Origin: Cryobacterium aureum
Lineage (GTDB): Bacteria > Actinomycetota > Actinomycetes > Actinomycetales > Microbacteriaceae
Reading direction: 5' to 3'
Assembly: GCF_002954245.1 (NCBI RefSeq)
Contig: NZ_PPTG01000022.1
Span: 112,991 to 176,990 of the forward strand
Length of the DNA stretch: 64,000 bases
The notes beneath the pieces are model-generated. The model saw nothing but the letters and a program-made list of their open reading frames with translations. It was not told the origin of the DNA and searched no databases. The translations under genes were made by a program, and so were the position numbers. Shown in pieces: positions 27,003 to 35,866 of the stretch; the first letter of the stretch is position 1, and each line of letters begins with the position of its first letter.

Positions 27003-27218
27003 GACGCGAATCTCAGCCCCTGCGACCTCAAGAAAGACCCACTGACGGACTGAGTTCCAGACCAGCCCATGGAGGATTCCCTGGCCAGCATGGCGCCCAG
27101 CAACTCCAGTCTCGCTAACGAGAGCCACGTCCGTGCGCCACAGCCGTCGCCGCGGAAAGGGTAACCTCGGGAGGGCCCAGCGCGACGTCGAGGGGCATGA
27201 TCGGTCTAACGCAAAGAG

Positions 27219-28499
27219 ATGGTTCGGGCACAGACCGGGCGCAATGAACGGGGATTTTTGGTTGACGCGAGCAGGCGAAGCAAACGGATCGTCGGGATCG
27301 CACGTCATGGGCGATTAAAGCGCTCGAATCCGTACGCCACCGCCCTCAAACTGTTGACGGCCATGCTGACCGTTGCCGTGGTCAGCACCTCAGCCGTGGC
27401 TGCTGTTGCAGTGTGGAGCTTCAGCAAGACCGTCGACGACAACGCCATCGACATCACCGGCGGCGACACGGCAGCGCCCGTGCCACAGCTCGAAAGCTAC
27501 GAAAACGGCTTCAACATTCTTTTGGTCGGCATCGACAACGATGCAACGCAAAGCGCGGCGTACGGCGAACGCGACGGAACCTTGAACGATGTGAACATTC
27601 TCGTGCACGTGTCCGCAGACCACAACAACGCGGTCGTCGTAAGCATCCCCCGCGACCTCATCGTGCCGCACCCCGAGTGCACCGACGCCACGAGCGGAGC
27701 CGAGTTTTCGGCTATGGCCGCACGCCCCGTCAATGAGGCCATGTCGCGTGGCGGGCTCCCGTGCGTGGTCAAAACCGTGTCCGAATTGACGGGACTCACC
27801 ATCCCGTATGCCGGACTCATATCGTTCAACGGAGTCGTGCAAATGAGCGACGCCGTCGGCGGCGTGCCCATCTGCCTGAATGCGGCCATCAACGACCCCG
27901 CCGCGGGCCTGGACCTGCCCGCAGGAACGAGCATCGTCGCCGGCGACACCGCGCTGGCGTTCCTGCGCAGCCGGATGGGCGTCGGCGACCGCAGCGACCT
28001 GGCACGAATTTCCTCACAACAGATCTACATGGCCTCACTCATGCGCACGGTTCAGGGCAACGGAACACTCACGAACATCCCTACCCTGATCAACCTCGCC
28101 AACGCGGCGGCCATCAACATTAAGCTCTCGACGTCCCTCGCCAATATCGACACCATGGTATCCATGGCCCTGGCCCTCCAAGACATCGACCTGGATCGGT
28201 TATTGTTCGTGCAGTATCCCGGCACGACCGGCGACTCCCGCTTCCCCGGCAAGGTCGTTCCCCTGGAAGCGGTGGCCGCCGAAATGTTCACCAAACTCGC
28301 CACCGATGAACCCTTCACTCTCCCGGGAACAACGCCAACACCGGCACCAACACCGGATACACCGGTGCCGGTCGAAACGTCAACGCCGGCGCCGACCGAA
28401 AGCGTCGTCCCCGCCCCGCAGCCGACCGTTCAAGCGTTGGACGGACTCACCGGTCAAACAGCGCAGGATGACTCGTGTGCCCAAGCCTTCACCGGGTGA
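27219..28499 (+). CDS. LytR-CpsA-Psr (LCP) family protein
   Basis: 426-aa membrane-anchored enzyme. LCP proteins transfer lipid-linked glycopolymers to peptidoglycan. A basic cytoplasmic tail of about 45 residues precedes one membrane span (LLTAMLTVAVVSTSAVAAVAV). The LCP domain starts at NGFNILLVGIDND (about 90) with VVVSIPRDLIVPHPEC containing the conserved Arg-Asp, then FNGVVQMSDAVGGVPICL and ALAFLRSRMGVGDRSDLARI. The C-terminal 60 residues are a Pro/Thr wall-spanning region (TPAPTPDTPVPVETSTPAPT) ending in a Cys-containing tail. ATG 27219 follows AAAGAG. Stands alone. Confidence 0.92.
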   Translation: MVRAQTGRNERGFLVDASRRSKRIVGIARHGRLKRSNPYATALKLLTAMLTVAVVSTSAVAAVAVWSFSKTVDDNAIDITGGDTAAPVPQLESYENGFNILLVGIDNDATQSAAYGERDGTLNDVNILVHVSADHNNAVVVSIPRDLIVPHPECTDATSGAEFSAMAARPVNEAMSRGGLPCVVKTVSELTGLTIPYAGLISFNGVVQMSDAVGGVPICLNAAINDPAAGLDLPAGTSIVAGDTALAFLRSRMGVGDRSDLARISSQQIYMASLMRTVQGNGTLTNIPTLINLANAAAINIKLSTSLANIDTMVSMALALQDIDLDRLLFVQYPGTTGDSRFPGKVVPLEAVAAEMFTKLATDEPFTLPGTTPTPAPTPDTPVPVETSTPAPTESVVPAPQPTVQALDGLTGQTAQDDSCAQAFTG

Positions 28500-28587
28500 C
28501 AGCAATCACACCGCGCTATAAAACGGACGAAATAGACATAGGTATTTCCGGCCCGCCACGAACAATACGTTGTGCTCCAACTATGAC

Positions 28588-28608
28588 GTCCCGCAACCTC
28601 TACGGGAC
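28588..28608 (+). repeat. Shortened copy of the dispersed element
   Basis: GTCCCG and CGGGAC arms around 9 nt. Same arm sequence as the 24-nt element at 36713 but with a 7-nt shorter centre. Lies between the LCP gene and the convergent lipoprotein gene. Confidence 0.4.
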
Positions 28609-28699
28609 ACCGTTCACTTGATAGCTGAACACGCTCTGTTGCGCGTGATTGGCGGTTTCATAGACGGAACCGGCCGCTGATCAGCTCGTGTCGCCTTGG

Positions 28700-29416
28700 C
28701 TAGTTTGTGGATCGTGTCCAGGGGCTCACGCTTTCCAGCTGGACGTTGACGACGCTGGGGCCAGCGAGGAGAGTACCAACAGCCGTGAAGTCTTCCTGCG
28801 GGAGGATGCTGTCGGTCGGATCGACGCCATTGAACTGTCGAACGTTGACCCGCCCCGAGTTTAAGGACGAGAAAACGACCGGTTGCTCAGCGCCCGCATA
28901 CAGATAGGCGTCGTAGCCGCCGGTCTCCGGCAGTGCAGGAAGTGCTGAAATGGGCGATACGGTGATGGACCAGTCACCCGCGCCAGGCCCGACGGTGATC
29001 CAGCCTGCCGGGCCAACGGAGGAGTCAAGACCATAGGCAACGCTGGCGGAATCGCCTTGATAATCTGCCATGCCAGCCTCGTGGTACGTGCCGTCTTCAC
29101 CATAAACCTGCGCGCCGGACTGCTCATTGGCCCAGTGGCCGGGTGCCCATGTGATTGTGTAGAAGCCAGATTTAGCGTCGTCGGGAAAGACAATTTCATC
29201 AGCGCCGCTGCCGGTGACGGTGAAGGCCTTGAACGTTCCGAATGTCTTGTCCGCCCACGTCTGAGCGGATTCCTGTGCAGTGGGTTCGTCCGTCTGGGCG
29301 GGAGTCGAAGAAGCCGACGCTGATAAATCAGGTGCGACAGGTTGCTGTGCTTGGCAGCCTGACAAAACTACAGCCGTTGCGGTCGCTGCGGCCAATACGA
29401 ATGTCACATGTTTCAT
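28700..29416 (-). CDS. Putative lipoprotein, unknown function
   Basis: 238-aa exported protein: signal peptide MKHVTFVLAAATATAVVLSG with lipobox LSGC (Cys21), a short Ser/Thr/Pro linker, then a mostly beta domain without a family name I can give. Visible segments: FTVTGSGADEIVFPDDAKSG, FYTITWAPGHWANEQSG, WITVGPGAGDWSITVSP. The beta-rich, Gly-rich pattern suggests a surface sensor or binding fold. ATG 29416 has AAGGGG upstream. The gene ends facing the LCP gene (convergent, 200 bp apart). Confidence 0.72.
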   Translation of the reverse strand: MKHVTFVLAAATATAVVLSGCQAQQPVAPDLSASASSTPAQTDEPTAQESAQTWADKTFGTFKAFTVTGSGADEIVFPDDAKSGFYTITWAPGHWANEQSGAQVYGEDGTYHEAGMADYQGDSASVAYGLDSSVGPAGWITVGPGAGDWSITVSPISALPALPETGGYDAYLYAGAEQPVVFSSLNSGRVNVRQFNGVDPTDSILPQEDFTAVGTLLAGPSVVNVQLESVSPWTRSTN

Positions 29417-29702
29417 AGAATCCCCTTGATGTTAATCGCCCTCTCCGCGTTGAGATGACGTCGTCGGACTGCGTCTTGGCGACCCACTGTTTCAGGTTGA
29501 GTTTTGCACTGCCCCAGCTCGATGGACAATTCGACAGTTGCGGTCGCGTGTGCGAGGTCTACGCGTGGGCCGTGGCTCGGACGCAGGCTCTTCAACTTAC
29601 GCCGTGACTTTAGGCTGCGGTCCGAACGACAGAGAGGCCCGCAGGGGAACGTCTACCGGGCCCCTGTACGCGCGGCGCCTTTTCATCGTGTGATTCGTGC
29701 GG
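29417..29702. other. Intergenic region, nothing recognised
   Basis: About 290 bp between two minus-strand genes. I see no gene, hairpin or repeat of note; it presumably holds the promoter of the lipoprotein gene. Confidence 0.3.
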
Positions 29703-30362
29703 TTAAACCGATTCGAGCCCAAGGAACTCACGCAGCTGAGGCACGCCCGTGACGCGCAACTCCTGATCAGATCTGTTGAGCGTTTCTGTAGTCAATGTCA
29801 GTTGTTGGCTCAAAGCCATCTCACCTTCGCGCCGCCGGCGACGAACCACTCCATTCTTTTGGTAGCCGACTTTTCTTGACACAGCAAGCGAGGCTGGGTT
29901 GTCGGTGAACGCTGCGGACGTGACCTCAGCTGCATCCAGATGATCGAACATAAATGCACACAACGTTTGGCGCATGAGCGTGCCGATGCCGCGTCCGTGA
30001 TACTTGGCCCCGAGCCACGATCCAGTCTCGCCCGTTCTCGTCACGCGATAGTCACTGGTCGAAATCCCTTGGCAACCCACGATTTGCCCCTCGAATCGGA
30101 TTGTGGATTCAAGCTGCCACGATGCTGGCGTTATGGCAGCACGTCGACCCCAGTGAAACTGCAGGAGCCTTAGTTGAACCTCGTCGGGGGTCCCCGCTGT
30201 CCAGGGAAAATCAAATGGCATCGCAGCGGCGTCGTGGATCCCTTCGTGTGCAAGCGCCACAAGAGCCGGCAAATCGGAATCTCGAACAGGAGACAGAGAC
30301 AGTGACTCGCATTCGATCAGCAATCCGAACGGCGGCCAGAGCTGGTGAGGTACATGCGACAT
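29703..30362 (-). CDS. GNAT family N-acetyltransferase (RimJ-like)
   Basis: 219-aa acetyl-CoA-dependent acetyltransferase. It opens with CESLSLSPVRDSDLPALVAL, as in RimJ/RimL-type GNATs. It shows the acetyl-CoA pyrophosphate loop in GSWLGAKYHGRGIGTLMRQ (Q/RxxGxG/A-like RGIGT), and the AAFTDNPASLAVSRKVGYQK segment that carries the Asn and the hydrophobic turn before the last strands. ATG 30362 is preferred to the in-frame codon at 30410 because the latter adds sequence with no resemblance. The last 30 residues are an extra polar tail. Substrate unknown. Confidence 0.82.
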   Translation of the reverse strand: MSHVPHQLWPPFGLLIECESLSLSPVRDSDLPALVALAHEGIHDAAAMPFDFPWTAGTPDEVQLRLLQFHWGRRAAITPASWQLESTIRFEGQIVGCQGISTSDYRVTRTGETGSWLGAKYHGRGIGTLMRQTLCAFMFDHLDAAEVTSAAFTDNPASLAVSRKVGYQKNGVVRRRRREGEMALSQQLTLTTETLNRSDQELRVTGVPQLREFLGLESV

Positions 30363-30404
30363 GCCCCCAGCCCTAAGTGTGTTCACGCCGACCCCGACGT
30401 CCGT

Positions 30405-30428
30405 TCGCAAGCGGAACCCCGTATGCGA
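30405..30428 (+). repeat. 24-nt dispersed element, good copy with compensated arms
   Basis: Arms TCGCA and TGCGA at the two ends of exactly 24 nt, centre AGCGGAACCCC. Relative to the CCCGTA/TACGGG copies both arms have changed together, so pairing is kept. Confidence 0.65.
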
Positions 30429-30541
30429 CTTGTGAGCTAATTGATATTGCGAACTTGTGAACCGTAACGCTCGACGTCGTTCGTTTTCTCGCGGGTAGCG
30501 TCACGCGTGTTGCGCGCACATCTTTCTTCCACCTGGTGAAA

Positions 30542-31342
30542 CTAGCCCATCAGTAACGGTGGGATCAGTACGGCAACGATTGTTGCATCGGCAATGATAT
30601 GGGCGAGGTAGGTCGCGAACATTCCGCCAGTTCGGGTCCGGAGGTAGCCGAGCATAACTGCCCACGACCCGGCGAGGATCACTCCCACTACCCCGCTCGG
30701 CACGCCGTGGAAATGTGCAAGCCCGAACGCAAGCGCGGTTAGGCTCACTGCCCACCGCGGAGGGAAGTACCGCAGCATCGGAGTCAGCAGAATGCCGAAA
30801 AAGATACTGTCTTCGATCGCGCCGTTCACTATCGCGAACCCGAGCGCACCCGTTACGGCAACGGGAGCTGAGACCGACTCGATGAGCTGTCTATACGTGA
30901 CGGGAAGCTGACCGTCGAACACGGATTGCCAGAGTAAGAGACCAACGACGCTGACTCCTGCCACGGCGGCTACCGTGACCCACGTGATTCCATCAAGCCG
31001 GCCGATGCGCAACCAGTGTCGCCACCGCCTCAGCCGCCCTGCACGCCACGATATGACAGCGGTGATCGTGATCGCAATTGCGGGGCCGATCGGCCAGAGT
31101 CCCACCACGGGGATGAGGCCGACGACATACAGAAAGAACACCAGAACTACAGCGTCTTTTGCCTCAGGCGCATCCGCATGGCGCAGCCATAGACCCAGTG
31201 ACAGCGCAACGACCGCAGCCAGCACGACGAACGGCAGCGAGCTACCGAATACCGGCTGACACGCTCCCAGCGCAAGCACCGCAACCGTCACGATGCGACC
31301 GTGCACGGCAGCATCCAGTCCAGACAGTTCGTACTTTGGCAT
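30542..31342 (-). CDS. CPBP-like membrane protein with altered protease motif
   Basis: 266-aa protein with about seven membrane spans, of the CPBP (CAAX protease/bacteriocin-processing, ABI) superfamily. The region equal to motif 1 (EExxxR) reads IEDSIFFGILLTP: the second Glu is Asp and the Arg is absent. Motif 2 is present as FGLAHFHG (FxxxH) and the last motif as YLAHIIAD. With the catalytic Glu pair changed, protease activity is doubtful. ATG 31342 gives a short polar lead; the in-frame GTG/ATG further out lacks support. A second, canonical CPBP gene lies at 36742. Confidence 0.75.
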   Translation of the reverse strand: MPKYELSGLDAAVHGRIVTVAVLALGACQPVFGSSLPFVVLAAVVALSLGLWLRHADAPEAKDAVVLVFFLYVVGLIPVVGLWPIGPAIAITITAVISWRAGRLRRWRHWLRIGRLDGITWVTVAAVAGVSVVGLLLWQSVFDGQLPVTYRQLIESVSAPVAVTGALGFAIVNGAIEDSIFFGILLTPMLRYFPPRWAVSLTALAFGLAHFHGVPSGVVGVILAGSWAVMLGYLRTRTGGMFATYLAHIIADATIVAVLIPPLLMG

Positions 31343-31785
31343 AGACCCATGATCCCGCACAGATCCAGATCAACCGATCAAACCGGAGCGCCACAAGCCG
31401 AACCCCGAACGGGCACTCTGAGCAGGGAAACAACACCACTCAGTGGGACATGACCTGCCTTTCCGAACACGATCCCAGAACAAGTTCTCGCGGACCTTCA
31501 TGACCAATCTCGACGCCACTGACAACACCTCACTCAAACGGTGTGTTGCTACGACCCCTTGAGACTGCCGAACCTGTTGCGGGACACGTTAGCGCGGAGT
31601 GGACGATGGAAGTTCGATGAACTCCTGGACGTCGTTCTGGACGTTAACCTGGCGCGCAATCCTTCCGGCATGATCGAAGGACCAGGTGGCGGGCCCTGGG
31701 GTGGGAAGAGTTTCTGAGGCTTGCGCAGACGTTGGGCGTCGTTCCGGACATGTCTCTGATGTAACCAACTTTTGAGGAGAACATC
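31343..31785. other. Intergenic region with IS30 relic
   Basis: About 440 bp between the CPBP-like gene and the membrane protein/sigma pair. It holds the IS30 end relic (31523-31569) and a weak 24-nt element (31560-31583, CCGAAC and TGCGGG retained). The stretch after 31590 has no clear gene and must hold the promoter of the pair. Confidence 0.4.
31523..31569 (-). repeat. IS30 left-end remnant
   Basis: About 47 bp that match the inverted left end of the IS30 element at 15651-15697. The shared run TTGCTACGACCCCTTGA is exact over 17 nt, preceded by ACGGTG and CAACACCTCACT, with two extra bases and a few changes. No transposase sequence follows. It directly abuts a weak copy of the 24-nt dispersed element (31560-31583). 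Confidence 0.7.
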
Positions 31786-32427
31786 ATGGGCCCAACATCT
31801 GACGATCTGGACGGCCTGCTCGACCGATCCGCTCCGTGCACCACGGTGATAACCGACAGTGTCGCTGATGAGCTGACCCAGCTTCGGGTTGCAACAAATG
31901 TCGAGACTGCGCGCGTGACCGCACGACGGCCGTGGAGGCGGCCGGTGTTCGCGGGGCTGGCGTCCGTACTGCTTCTGGGTGGCGCAGCAACGGCAACGGC
32001 CGCGGTGACCAACAGCTGGGTTCCCTGGGCACAAACCCCGGTCGCCTCGATGGCCTACACCCTGCCCAGCGGGGTGGAGTGCGAGGAGCGGATCGGGAAC
32101 GTGCGCGGGCAGGACCCCGCCGCCGTCGAGGCCGTCGAGAACTTCTACCGCACAACAGACATTGAATCCTTGCTGACCAAGGAGAAGATCGCGAGCACGA
32201 TCGAGTGGATTCGGCAGGACTCGAACATCGCCGTCAACGCCGACGGCTCGACCGAACCAGCCGGCTACGGAACCGTGCACTACAACGCGGATGCGGAGTA
32301 CCAGCGGGCGGTGACGATGATTGTCACCGCTGCGGCCAGCGCCGAGCTCGCGAACCAGGGCATCGACGGCGCCGACAGCAACCTCAGCTCGGACGGGCAG
32401 TCCTTCTGCCCCGGAGCCAGCTGGTGA
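31786..32427 (+). CDS. Single-span membrane protein paired with an ECF sigma factor
   Basis: 213-aa protein: about 45 polar residues inside the cell, one span (VFAGLASVLLLGGAATATAAV, about 53-73), and an extracytoplasmic domain of about 140 residues with two or three Cys (GVECEERIGN, SFCPGASW). The stop overlaps the sigma-factor start (GTGA at 32424), so the two are co-translated. The layout suggests a membrane partner, possibly an anti-sigma factor, but no zinc-binding anti-sigma motif is visible in the N-terminus. The same architecture recurs at 40320. Ribosome site GAGGAGA precedes ATG 31786. Confidence 0.65.
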   Translation: MGPTSDDLDGLLDRSAPCTTVITDSVADELTQLRVATNVETARVTARRPWRRPVFAGLASVLLLGGAATATAAVTNSWVPWAQTPVASMAYTLPSGVECEERIGNVRGQDPAAVEAVENFYRTTDIESLLTKEKIASTIEWIRQDSNIAVNADGSTEPAGYGTVHYNADAEYQRAVTMIVTAAASAELANQGIDGADSNLSSDGQSFCPGASW

Positions 32428-33086
32428 GGGCACGCAATAGCAACTCCTCTGAGCGTCTCACTGAAGCGCTGGCTGCTGCGTCGCCGGACCTGCTGCGCTA
32501 CTTCCAACGTCGACTCCCGATCGACGATGCTGCCGACGGACTTGCGGAACTGATGCTCGCGGCCTGGCGACGAGTCGACTCAACACCACCCGGTGCCGAG
32601 CAGTGCCGGATGTGGTTGTTCGGAATCGCCCGCCATGTCGTAACGAACGCCGCACGGAGTGAACGACGACGGTGGAGCCTCACCGAACGATTCCGGGAAG
32701 TCCTCCGAACCTCCCCCACCGAAGGGCGACCCGCGGACGACGGGGCCGACGTGCGAGATGCGATCGGCCGACTGACTCCGGCGCAGGCCGAACTCGTCCG
32801 CCTCATCCACTGGGACGGATTTGCCATCACCGAAGCTGCCCAGATCCTGAGCATCAGCCCATCAACCGCCCGCACCCGCTACCAACGAGCCCGAGCCGAT
32901 CTGAAGACCGCGCTGAGCGACTTGACACCAGAGGTCACGGGCCACCTACCCATGACTGTCGTGGCAACATCGGCGGGCGACCCCAGCTGTACAACAGCGC
33001 CATCGATTCCACACAGGACAATCCGTCCAGCGGATGTCATCCTGTCGCCATCGCAACGGATCGACATCTCGGCCTACCCCGTCTAA
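32424..33086 (+). CDS. ECF-type RNA polymerase sigma factor
   Basis: 220-aa sigma-70 family protein. Region 2: DLLRYFQRRLPIDDAADGLA followed by AWRRV and WLFGIARHVV, the usual -10 binding helices. Region 4: LTPAQAELVRLIHWDGFAIT followed by EAAQILSISPSTARTRYQRAR, the -35 helix-turn-helix. A Pro/Thr-rich tail of about 45 residues after region 4 is unusual for the group. GTG 32424 overlaps the preceding stop. The gene order (membrane protein first, sigma second) is the reverse of most ECF/anti-sigma operons. A paralogue lies at 40901. Confidence 0.85.
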   Translation: MRARNSNSSERLTEALAAASPDLLRYFQRRLPIDDAADGLAELMLAAWRRVDSTPPGAEQCRMWLFGIARHVVTNAARSERRRWSLTERFREVLRTSPTEGRPADDGADVRDAIGRLTPAQAELVRLIHWDGFAITEAAQILSISPSTARTRYQRARADLKTALSDLTPEVTGHLPMTVVATSAGDPSCTTAPSIPHRTIRPADVILSPSQRIDISAYPV

Positions 33087-33214
33087 ACGTCGGCCCCTCG
33101 AGGAAACTTCTGCGGGACGCTTTCAGCGCGCTCGCTCTAATCGCGATTGATTTGTCGGTGGATCCAGAGTGACAGGACTCGGCACGGTCTGTGTCAACAC
33201 GATTAGATGGCTTG

Positions 33215-33643
33215 ATGAATGCAAATTATCGGTTCTCATCCGACACTGCCGAGATCGACCGTGTCCAGGTGCACCGCTGGATCAGCGAGCAGTCCTACTG
33301 GGCACCCGAGCGATCACGCTCACGGCAAGACGCAGCGATCGACGGATCACGCAACTTCGGCATCTACGACAGCGTGTCCAACAGACAGGTCGCCTACGCG
33401 CGCGTCATCACCGACGGCGTCACGTTTGCCTGGCTCTGCGATGTCTTCGTCGACCCCATGGTTCGAGGCCACGGAATTGGCAAAGCCCTCATCGCGGGCA
33501 TTCTCGCGGAATGCGACCCCCTGGGACTGAGGCGCATCGCCCTCTCAACCAACGATGCACACGGCCTGTATTCCAATCTCGGGTTCTCCACTTTGATCGC
33601 CCCGGAGACGTGGATGGAGCGCATCGTCAACCCCGGCCTTTAG
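33215..33643 (+). CDS. GNAT family N-acetyltransferase
   Basis: 142-aa compact GNAT enzyme. The acetyl-CoA loop is clear: DVFVDPMVRGHGIGKALIAG (RGHGIG = RxxGxG). Next come RRIALSTNDAHGLYSNLGF, giving the C-terminal strand and the usual 'A..lY.klGF' turn. ATG 33215 starts the domain; the in-frame GTG 33191 would add eight residues. Size and order match small GNATs such as those acetylating amines or antibiotics; the substrate is unknown. Single gene. Confidence 0.85.
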   Translation: MNANYRFSSDTAEIDRVQVHRWISEQSYWAPERSRSRQDAAIDGSRNFGIYDSVSNRQVAYARVITDGVTFAWLCDVFVDPMVRGHGIGKALIAGILAECDPLGLRRIALSTNDAHGLYSNLGFSTLIAPETWMERIVNPGL

Positions 33644-33666
33644 CCGAGACACGACTATCGGCTGGT

Positions 33667-33690
33667 ACCGTAGCGGGAACCTTCACAGGG
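33667..33690 (+). repeat. 24-nt dispersed element, degenerate copy
   Basis: Starts ACCGTAGCGGGAACC and ends AGGG, 24 nt long, between the GNAT gene and the convergent PASTA-domain gene. Arms partly paired. Confidence 0.4.
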
Positions 33691-34066
33691 CCGATTCGTC
33701 CGCTTCGCTGGTGCTGATCATCTCGATCGTTTCGGCTGGGGTCTCTGGGGTGGCATGGGCCTGATCGACAGAAGGAGGCGAATCCTCGAGCTTGCGCGTC
33801 ATATCCTGCTCGAAATCCGAGCGCAGCCATACCTGAAGTGAGTCCCACCGATACAACATTGAACCCGGCTTTGGCTGCTGACTTTGAATGGTCGGATTGT
33901 TCGGCCACACGATCGCTCCAATTGGTGGCCCATCTGGATCGGGATTCGCCAAACTCAGACCCATGGCAGACGCTATCTCTCGTGCAGCAAGGAACGGTAG
34001 CCCGGTCACATCGGGAACGATCACGAAATCCGCGGCGCGCTTGTCACCTTCGAACCGGTCAGGCAT
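33683..34066 (-). CDS. PASTA-domain protein, small
   Basis: 127-aa protein with one PASTA repeat at residues about 15-83: VIVPDVTGLPFLAAREIASA, then a Pro-rich turn and TIQSQQPKPGSMLYRWDSLQ, which match the 'vPdVvGls..eA...L...Gl' and 'v..q.P.pG..v..Gs.v.v' halves of PASTA. The C-terminal 40 residues are acidic and Ser/Thr-rich. There is no signal peptide or membrane span, unlike PASTA kinases and penicillin-binding proteins, so it may be a soluble or truncated relative. Convergent with the GNAT gene; its end overlaps the degenerate 24-nt element at 33667. Confidence 0.75.
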   Translation of the reverse strand: MPDRFEGDKRAADFVIVPDVTGLPFLAAREIASAMGLSLANPDPDGPPIGAIVWPNNPTIQSQQPKPGSMLYRWDSLQVWLRSDFEQDMTRKLEDSPPSVDQAHATPETPAETIEMISTSEADESAL

Positions 34067-34161
34067 TTTTCCTCCCTATCTGCATCCTCGTCCGGCCGCG
34101 CCACTCTCGCAAGACGGACCCGTTGCGCTTACGCCGTAGTGCGGATTCCAGTCTTGGCGAT

Positions 34162-34932
34162 TCAGGTCCGAGCGATCAAGTCGCGGATAGCGTCGACGAC
34201 AGCGCCCGGATCACGTCTCAATAGCTGCAGGTGGTTCGATGCGACAGTTCGGAACACAGTCACGTTCTGATGTGCCGCGAGCGTTGAGTCGAGGGATGCG
34301 CGCATGCGTGCTGAGTCATCCGCGTCCGATCCCGCGTTGCCGCCCGCTGCGACAATAATTTCGATCGGGGCGCCGATACGGTCAAAGGCGTCCACAAGCT
34401 GTGGGGCGCAAACGTTCAGTTCGATGACCACATCCGCATGCTGCTGAGCAGTCATGTGACCGGCCAGCCCGAACCGCGCCAGCAGAGGAAGCAACCATGC
34501 TTGTCGTCGGAAAAGCTTCCTTGTCTTTTCTCGCTCAGCCTCGTCACCCCACGCGAACGGGTAACCGCCATCTACCAGCACAAGGCCTCGATAACATCCA
34601 GGATGTGCTGCGGCCCACCTCAGGATCGTGTGGGCACCCAGCGACCAGCCGACGAGGACCGGATTATCGAGCTGCAGGCCATCGATGACCGCACCGAGGT
34701 CCCGCTCATAGGCGGCTAGGGAGTAGTCCTCTGACCGGTGGGACCGTCCCCGACCTCGCATGTCGAACGTGATTGCTCTGAGATCCGGAGTAAGCCCATC
34801 CACCACGGCCCGCCATGCTCGTTGCGTACTGAAGGCCCCATTTGCGAATACAACGGGAGGCGTCCGGTTACAAGAATCGTGCACGCTGATTTGTGTGTCG
34901 TCAACGGTCACCATAGTTTCTGTCGAAGCCAT
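34162..34932 (-). CDS. Alpha/beta-fold hydrolase
   Basis: 256-aa soluble hydrolase. Seen: oxyanion region VVFANGAFSTQRAW (the usual HG is NG here), the DMRGRGRSHRSEDYSLAAYE strand-loop, nucleophile elbow LVGWSLGAHT (GWSLG, Ser about residue 95), and a late Asn-His (VASNHLQLLRRDP) as catalytic His. This pattern fits the large AB_hydrolase family of esterases, lactonases and C-C hydrolases. It is divergent from a TetR regulator across 51 bp, the common layout of a repressor next to its target, so it is probably controlled by that TetR. Confidence 0.85.
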   Translation of the reverse strand: MASTETMVTVDDTQISVHDSCNRTPPVVFANGAFSTQRAWRAVVDGLTPDLRAITFDMRGRGRSHRSEDYSLAAYERDLGAVIDGLQLDNPVLVGWSLGAHTILRWAAAHPGCYRGLVLVDGGYPFAWGDEAEREKTRKLFRRQAWLLPLLARFGLAGHMTAQQHADVVIELNVCAPQLVDAFDRIGAPIEIIVAAGGNAGSDADDSARMRASLDSTLAAHQNVTVFRTVASNHLQLLRRDPGAVVDAIRDLIART

Positions 34933-34983
34933 TCTTCTAAAATAGGATGCCCGTACGGTTTAGTCAAACAAAGGAACCACGCA

Positions 34984-35559
34984 ATGCCTCGACTGAATTC
35001 AGAACAACAACATGCCCGACGCACCCATATTCTCGAAGGCGCACGTTCGGCCTTTGCCAAATGGGGTTATCACGGATGCACAGTGCGACGACTGGAAGAG
35101 GAAATTCGGCTGTCGCGCGGAGCAATATTCAATTGGTACCCGGACAAGTGGCAACTCTTCGTAGCGGTGAGCGAGGAAGATCAGCAACGCATCGCGGCGA
35201 CCTTGGTCGACCCTGTGCTTCCGATCGTCGAATGGATGACCACTTTAGAGGTGCCCTACGCTCGTGCCTACGCCGAGGCCCTAGGGCTCCTCGCAAATGA
35301 CCCCCAGAAGAAGAAGCAATGGGAGGCCCGCTCGCCAGGACTATTCGAACCGGTTTACGCAGCTATGGCCGAGCGCCAATCCCGTGGCGAGATTCGAAAC
35401 GATATGCCTGCACGAACCATTGTCAGCTACCTTTTAGTACTTCTCGACGGGCTCACACTGCGACGGTCATTGGGCTATCCACTCACAGTCCGCGAAGCTT
35501 CATCCATGCGTGAACTCGCCGTTGATGCACTCCGGCCACGCCCCACCCGAGTTGGCTGA
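34984..35559 (+). CDS. TetR family transcriptional regulator
   Basis: 191-aa repressor-type protein. The N-terminal helix-turn-helix domain is clear: RRTHILEGARSAFAKWGYHG followed by CTVRRLEEEIRLSRGAIFNW and YPDKWQLF, as in TetR_N. The C-terminal ligand-binding half has EVPYARAYAEALGLLANDP and DGLTLRRSLGYPL. The frame is open upstream to 34738 but only ATG 34984 starts the domain. It is divergent from the alpha/beta hydrolase. The 51-bp gap contains CCGTACGG, a short palindrome that could be part of an operator. Confidence 0.88.
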   Translation: MPRLNSEQQHARRTHILEGARSAFAKWGYHGCTVRRLEEEIRLSRGAIFNWYPDKWQLFVAVSEEDQQRIAATLVDPVLPIVEWMTTLEVPYARAYAEALGLLANDPQKKKQWEARSPGLFEPVYAAMAERQSRGEIRNDMPARTIVSYLLVLLDGLTLRRSLGYPLTVREASSMRELAVDALRPRPTRVG

Positions 35560-35866
35560 TATGGCTTTCGTGAAGCCCATCTGCGGAACTTTTGAGAACC
35601 TGCAACATGGATATTGCTGCCGCGATCAGTTTTGAATCCCCTAAGATTCGGACCATTTTTGATTATGAGACTGTTTGACAACACGAATAGGCCGCAGTCG
35701 GAACCGCCAGCAGCTCTCCTGCCAGGCAGCAGATACCAGCCAATGTTTCACTCTGTGAAAATGGTGAGGACTTCGGAGGCGACAAGACCAGGTTCGCTGA
35801 TTTCGACGCCAGACGCGATGTCGAATCGAGTTGCATAACTAGTAGGCAAGTGATTCACTTGATCGC
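35560..35866. other. Intergenic region, nothing recognised
   Basis: About 305 bp of lower GC between the TetR gene and a small membrane protein. I see no gene, strong hairpin or copy of the dispersed element. It should hold the promoter for the 35867-36638 pair. Confidence 0.35.
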
